Shown here piece after piece: positions 58,698 to 64,000 of a stretch of 64,000 nucleotides of DNA. Origin of the DNA: Capra hircus (taxonomy: Eukaryota; Chordata; Mammalia; Artiodactyla; Bovidae); contig NC_030816.1 of assembly GCF_001704415.2 (NCBI RefSeq), positions 82,214,713-82,278,712 on the forward strand, written 5' to 3'. Position 1 is the first letter of the stretch. Each line of letters starts with the position of its first letter. Under the pieces are notes generated by a model. It made no database searches. It saw only the letters and a program-made list of their open reading frames with translations, and was not told the DNA's origin. The position numbers were made by a program, and so were the translations under genes.

Positions 58698-59162
58698 CCC
58701 TTGAAGGCTGGCATCCTACTGGGGACTGCCCAAATGGCCGGGGGACAGCTGGTGGCCACCTGGGGACAGCCTCGATGGAAGGGGACCAGGCCTCACTGTG
58801 TGCTCCCGGGAGGGTCCCACGCCCCTGGGGAGCACCTCCCGAGAGGAGGCCAGGGGCTGATGGCCCTGAAAGGGCCGCTGAAGGGGTACTGTGTGGTGCC
58901 CGTTGATACCAGTGAGACAGTGCAGGGGTCAGGGCCGCCTCAAGATGATCTGGAAATTCGTTTTTGTCTTACATTTATGGAAGTAAAGACCAACCAGTGG
59001 TGACAAGCAAAGCCTAGTTCTTCAGAGCTCGCTCAATGTAGCAGGGGAGTCAGCTCCCATCAGTGTGATTGGCAGGGACTCAGAGGAGTCAGGGGGAGGG
59101 GGCTTCTTAGTGGAGAAAAGGCGTGACCCAGGCGTGTCCTGATGGAGGCTTCGGGGAAGCTG
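58698..59162. other. Intergenic, unassigned
   Basis: GC-rich stretch with no recognised gene or repeat. Confidence 0.4.
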
Positions 59163-59421
59163 CTGCTGCTGCTGAGTCGCTTCCGTCGTGTCTGACTCTG
59201 TCCTACCCCATAGACAGCAGCCCACCAGGCTCCCCTGTCCCTGGGATTCTCCAGACAAGAACATTGGAGTGGGTTGCCATTTCCTTCTCGAGTGCATGAA
59301 AGAGAAAAGTGAAAGTGAAGCCGCTCAGTCGTGTCCGACTGTATGGACTGCAGCCTACCAGGCTCCTCCATTCATGGGGTTTCCAGGCAAGAGTACTGGA
59401 GTGGGGTGCCATTGCCTTCTC
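59163..59421 (-). mobile_element. Bov-A2 SINE
   Basis: Reverse orientation, from GCTGCTGCTGAGTCGCTTCC to GCCATTGCCTTCTC. It has an exact target-site duplication CTTCGGGGAAGCTG at 59149-59162 and 59422-59435. Confidence 0.93.
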
Positions 59422-59649
59422 CTTCGGGGAAGCTGGAGGTGACTGATTAGAAACCTGGGGTCTGGTGGTTGGTCAGGAATGCATACTGGCTTTCTCTGGT
59501 TCGTCCTAAATTGGAAGCAGGGATGAAACTAGGGGAACAGTCAGTTGCTAGTCACCTTCTGACCATACGGGGCCATTTGTCAAGGAGATTGTTGCTGGAG
59601 GTGGCAGTGTGACTCCCTCTAAGCTGACGTTGAGCACACTGGCCTTTGG

Positions 59650-60025
59650 GAGTGGCTACTGTGGTGTTGGAGAAGACTCTTGAGAGTCCCTTGGACTGCA
59701 AGGGGATCCAACCAGTCCATTCTGAAGGAATCAGCCCTGGGATTTCTTTGGAAGGAATGATGCTAAAGCTGAAACTCCAGTACTTTGGCCACCTCATGCG
59801 AAGAGTTGACTCATTGGAAAAGACTCTGATGCTGGGAGGGATTTGGGGGCAGGAGGAGAAGGGGACGACAGAGGATGAGATGGCTGGATGGCATCACGGA
59901 CTCGATGGATGTGAGTCTGAGTGAACTCTGGGAGTTGGTGATGGACAGGGAGGCCTGGTGTGCTGCGGTTCATGGGGTTGCAAAGAGTCAGACACGACTG
60001 AGCAACTGAACTGAACTGAACAGTG
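59650..60025 (+). mobile_element. BovB 3' end, severely 5'-truncated
   Basis: Begins TACTGTGGTGTTGGAGAAG and runs through the BovB C-terminal segment to the intact terminus CGACTGAGCAACTGAACTGAA. No coding capacity. Confidence 0.88.
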
Positions 60026-62034
60026 GGTTTCAGGTCAGGGTGTCTGTATAGGGACTGGCCACTGTCAGTTTATCCCTTCAGCCTCTCAGTTTAAATAAGA
60101 GTTTATCATAAGAGTGAAATCAAGCTACCCTCAGTGAACAGTAAATGAACTGGCACTAGTAAAAAAAAAAAAATATGCCTTACAGTTCTCTCAATTATAT
60201 TTTAAATACTGTCCAGAAAGAAGTGCTGTCCAGAAAACACGCATCTCGCTCAGTTTTCTAATTTAGTCTTGTAAAAATGGAAAGGGCACGTGCAGAAACA
60301 GTCGTAAGGGATAAACGTCATAGGAGCCACTGGAAGTTATGTGAGAAAGATAATTAGGAAATGCTCAGCAGATCATCATCCAGTTACAGCCACGTTTTGT
60401 CACAAACCTCAGTTTTATTTTACTGCCTTAGTTCGCCCCCCAGGAGCACTCAGCGAGTTTGTCAAAGCTTTTTCGCCTTTTCTGTGGCAGACTTGGGACA
60501 TTCTTATCACTGATAAAGGCAAGTTCAGGGAACTGGTGCTCACCCACAACAGGGCTAGGCTGCTGCTTGCCTGGCCACCTGCTTCTGACATGTCTGATTA
60601 AGAACTCTCCCGCCTCTAAATAGGAATACCACCCTGGGGAGGTGGCAGGGGGAGGTGTAGCAACTCTGAGAGAGCTCAGCAGCGCATAAATAGAAAGCCA
60701 GCGTGTTCTCGAAAATTCAAGGAGCATCTAATTCTCTACTGACTGACTCACCATGTAGAAGGGGTGGAAGTATAAAATGTCGACAGCTTTATCCACACTC
60801 CTTAAGTCAACCAGCCTGCCCTTGTCCGGCTGCTGGACAGACATGGTCATCTTCCCCTCTGCTCCCGCAGGTCCTCTGATGCTTGGGTGTCATCTCCTCT
60901 GAGATTCCCTTTCTCAGAGAACCAGACTTTCCACTCAGGGTTGAGTGCACTGACCTGCTGGTAAATATCTATTAATAACAACTAGCTTTCTAGAAACAAA
61001 CAAAACCCTGAATGCATGATACACCCACATAAGCATTGTAAATTGCCATGATACAAAGAATGCATAGCTCACAATTACAAACAGTAAAATATACAGCACT
61101 CTATTATAATTCCATATGGCCATTTGGGTCTCAAAGAATGCATTTGTTGCTTTTCTCCAAACGCTTATTTCCGTAGCCAACCTATGATTGCAACTGACGC
61201 GTTAGTGTAGTTCTGACATGAATGTTGGTTGCGAGTGAGACAGATGTGAAACAACAAAGATGTACATTGCATGCATTGCCAGAACTTCACTCGGACAGTA
61301 ATGACACGAGCAGCTCCTGTGCTAAATAGGATAATGGTTTCCAAATACTGGAAGAAAATTTATTAAATTTTTGTGCTATTTACAATGTGGTGGCAACTGA
61401 CATGATACAATTTTCAAGTTAAACCACATTATTAGCATTGTCTCCATGACTTAAGTCTAGAGCCTAGACTGGAAACAATAAACAAAACCAAGGTAACTCC
61501 TGATTTATGGCTTTTTGCTGACTTTCATGATGTAAATATTCCCACCAGAGCCCATTTCAAGCAACCAACACATCCCTGAACATGAAGTCAGAAGGAGATA
61601 AACAATGAGTAGCAGCTTAATGTTTAAAAATGACTGAGTTAAACAATCAGCTCTCAAAAGATTCCTAAAAATCGAAACATCAGCTGTTAAGAGCCAGCAT
61701 GATCTGACTCCAGCATGTCGATGTCTGCATGCATTGTTTTTCAGAATGCAGAGCAAGCCGGGCCTCAGATCTGACTGCAGTTTTGGGATTGTTGAAGCTA
61801 AGGGGGCTAAGTGCTTCACCTGAAGTTACTCAGGTGAAGAGGTTCAAGACATAGATATGTAAAACTTTTTCTATGAATTCAGCAGCTATAAACAAAGTGC
61901 CTGCTCCACGCCAGATTCCTGTTGAGACAGGTCATCCCAGGATGGATAAAATTGTCCCAGCCCTGCCTCATAGAGTGTACAGTCCCAGCTGGTCACATCC
62001 CCTAGGCTTTGCTAAATCCCTTTCCCAGGTCAGC
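60026..62034. other. Intergenic; possible conserved non-coding block
   Basis: No gene or repeat recognised. 60950-61480 is AT-rich, CpG-poor and unbroken by young transposons. The minus-strand 81-codon frame at 60935-61180 is hydrophobic, but it lacks family similarity and context. Confidence 0.35.
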
Positions 62035-62312
62035 TCTGGAGAAGGCAATGGCAACCCACTCCAGTACTCTTTCCTGGAAAATCCCATGGACAGAGGAGCC
62101 TGGTAGGCTGCAGTCCATGGGGTCTCGAAGACTTGGACACGACTGAGTGACTTCACTTTCACTTTTCACTTTCAAGCACTGGAGAAGGAAATGGCAACCC
62201 ACTCAGTGTTCTTGCCTGGAGAATCCCAAGGACAGGGGAACCTGGTGGGCTGCCGTCTATGGGGTCACACAGAGTCGGACACGACTGAAGTGACTTAACA
62301 GCGGCGGCAGCA
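62035..62312 (+). mobile_element. Bov-A2 SINE
   Basis: Two monomers ending in a GGCGGCAGCAG tail, flanked by CAGGTCAGCTC on both sides. Confidence 0.93.
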
Positions 62313-62609
62313 GGTCAGCTCATCCTGTCCACTCAAGGCCCAGGGCAAGTGAAACAAGGCAGGACCCCGTGGTCCTTGCCCCCACCACACCACGTGCTCT
62401 GCCTGCCTTTTATCTTTGGAAAGCTTTAGTCAAAGAATAAGTTTATTCAGAGAAGTGAGAAATGTGAAAACAAAGGAGACTAAATTATAATAATGTAGTC
62501 ATTAAGCTTAGTCAAGGATATTTAGTTTTTTCTCAAGGGCTATAGATATTATTCTGAGCCATATCCTGTGAGCTATCTCACAGATACAAAACACTAGGCG
62601 GAGAAAACT

Positions 62610-63015
62610 CCATGATGATCAGACTGCACCCAGGAGATGAGCTGCCACAATTCCAAGAACTGGCCTCAGAGAAGTGGGAACAAATGGACTCTGGAAATGA
62701 AGATTAACTGTACCTAAAACAACCAAGATGACACCTGTCAGACCACCAATGACCAGTTTGAAGATGACTGTCAGAGCTGACTGTGCTGTTACGGCATGTA
62801 GCCCCCTCCCCACTTCTGCCTATAAAAGCTCTTGCCCTACTGGTTGCCGGGGTGGTGGTAGTGGGGAAGTTGGGTGGGGAGTTGGCCTTTGGAAAGATGT
62901 CCTCCCTCTGCCACCAGTTGCTGGCATCTAAAATAAAACAAACTTCTTTCCACCAGCCTGGCCTGTTTATTGGCTCTTGAATGGCAAGCTGAGTCCCACA
63001 CCCCTTTAGGTAACA
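62610..63015 (+). repeat. Probable solo ERV LTR
   Basis: The order fits an LTR: a TATA box (TATAAAAGCTC at 62821), AATAAA at 62932-62937, a short R/U5-like segment, and an end in GGTAACA. No internal retroviral genes follow. The left edge is uncertain and the family was not determined. Confidence 0.6.
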
Positions 63016-63039
63016 GAAGCGGACCCCGTTGTGCTGCAG

Positions 63040-63870
63040 AGGAGCCTGCCTGGCCCACCCCTGTCCTTCGGGTCCTATCCATCTCTCCTCCCACTACTCC
63101 ACCTCTGCAGCCTTGACCCTGGTACACGCCCTCGTGATCCCCCCAACCCAGACTCCTTCCTGCTCCTTCTTCTCCCCGACCATTTTCTACTCAGCAGCCA
63201 GGGTGATTTTTTTTTAATAAAAATCCCCGTTTTTATATCACTGCTCAACTTAAAATCCTCTAACGGCAGTCAGGCGTGACAGACCCAGCCCTTGGGCTCT
63301 GTTGCTCACCAGCTGGATACCTTGGGGCAGCTCTGTATCTGTTTCCCTGCCTGTATAAAGAGGATCCCAGAGTGCCCGCTGGAGAGGTTTAAATGCTCTG
63401 AATAGTGTGTCACCATCCTTCCCACTAGGTAAGCATGGTATCAGCATCCTTACCTGCTCCTGACCTCAGCTCTCACACCTCTTTATGCTGAACGATAAAC
63501 GATGATAAATCACTGCTCTGTATGCCAGAGCCCCGTGCCTCTCCACGAGCTTCTCACTACGCTGACCTTGCCTAAGCGTGCCACTGCCTGACACGCCTTC
63601 CCTCATCAGCCCAGTGTCACCTCTCAGCTCATCCTGCAGAGCCCTTTCAAGACCGCATCTGCAGCACAGCCTTCCCTTGTCCCAGTCTAGATCAAGTCTC
63701 TTGCTGTGTTCCTTCAGAACACACGTCACGTTGTCCTCACACATGGATTGGGATGAATTAACAGTTCATGTCCTGTTTACACAGTGGACTTCGTGAGCAT
63801 GCCCAGTGCCTTGTAAAGTACCTGGGACAGTGTGGGTGCTCAGTGTGTGTAAAATTTCTGTAATAAACAG
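63040..63870 (+). repeat. L2 LINE remnants with a MIR inside
   Basis: 63180-63280 (CAGCAGCCAGGGTGA) and 63590-63870 (ending CAGTGCCTTGTAAAGTACCTGG) resemble L2 3' sequence. 63285-63400 resembles MIR (CTGTTTCCCTGCCTGTATAAAG). Both are old and diverged, so borders are approximate. Confidence 0.5.
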
Positions 63871-64000
63871 GGCTTATTTAAGAGACCACTCATCCTAAGC
63901 AGTGTCTCATTCAGCAACATTCCAGTGTAAACTGGAAACTTTGGCCAGAAGCCTTGATGTGCCTAAAGGTAGCATTTGGTGTCAACCCTTTCACCCTACT

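Noticed and set aside
60935..61180. 81-codon hydrophobic minus-strand frame as a small membrane protein gene
   Set aside because: AT-rich sequence readily gives such frames; no recognised family, splice sites or promoter.

Overview
The window is mammalian nuclear DNA from a ruminant, most likely a bovid. The diagnostic signs are many copies of the RTE-type LINE BovB, its SINE partners Bov-tA and Bov-A2, and cetartiodactyl CHR-type tRNA-Glu SINEs. These lie among older L1, MIR, L2, MLT1, Tigger and mariner repeats. Species cannot be fixed from the sequence alone.

One protein-coding gene is present: the 3' part of TULP4 (tubby-like protein 4), on the + strand. Eleven coding exons lie between 11488 and 42797. 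All have canonical AG/GT borders and a continuous reading frame (4110 nt, 1369 residues plus stop). Upstream exons, encoding roughly the first 180 residues, lie outside the window. The exons encode the end of the WD40-like region, a SOCS box, the first part of the tubby domain, a very long low-complexity insertion carried mostly by one 2.5-kb exon, and the last part of the tubby domain. A 3' UTR of about 4.8 kb follows, ending near an AATAAA at 47557. The 3' UTR carries a ruminant SINE.

Layout: 1-5.3 kb is a stack of nested transposons (L1, mariner, BovB, Bov-tA, CHR). 5.3-11.5 kb is intron with a Tigger-type DNA transposon. 11.5-42.8 kb holds the TULP4 exons and introns, including a 22-bp minisatellite at 15.7-16.35 kb and a BovB flanked by unusually long direct repeats at 30-31 kb. 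42.8-47.6 kb is the 3' UTR. 47.6-64 kb is intergenic and rich in BovB and Bov-A.

The most unusual structure is an almost perfect inverted repeat. About 1.8 kb of BovB sequence at 50982-52805 (+) matches 56583-58404 (-) with about five substitutions and one 2-bp indel. The + arm sits inside a Bov-A2 SINE that keeps its own target-site duplication. The arm itself has no target duplication, and its edges show short microhomology. This fits a templated copy-insertion from the - arm better than two independent retrotranspositions.

I found no CRISPR array, no functional RNA gene and no second protein-coding gene.
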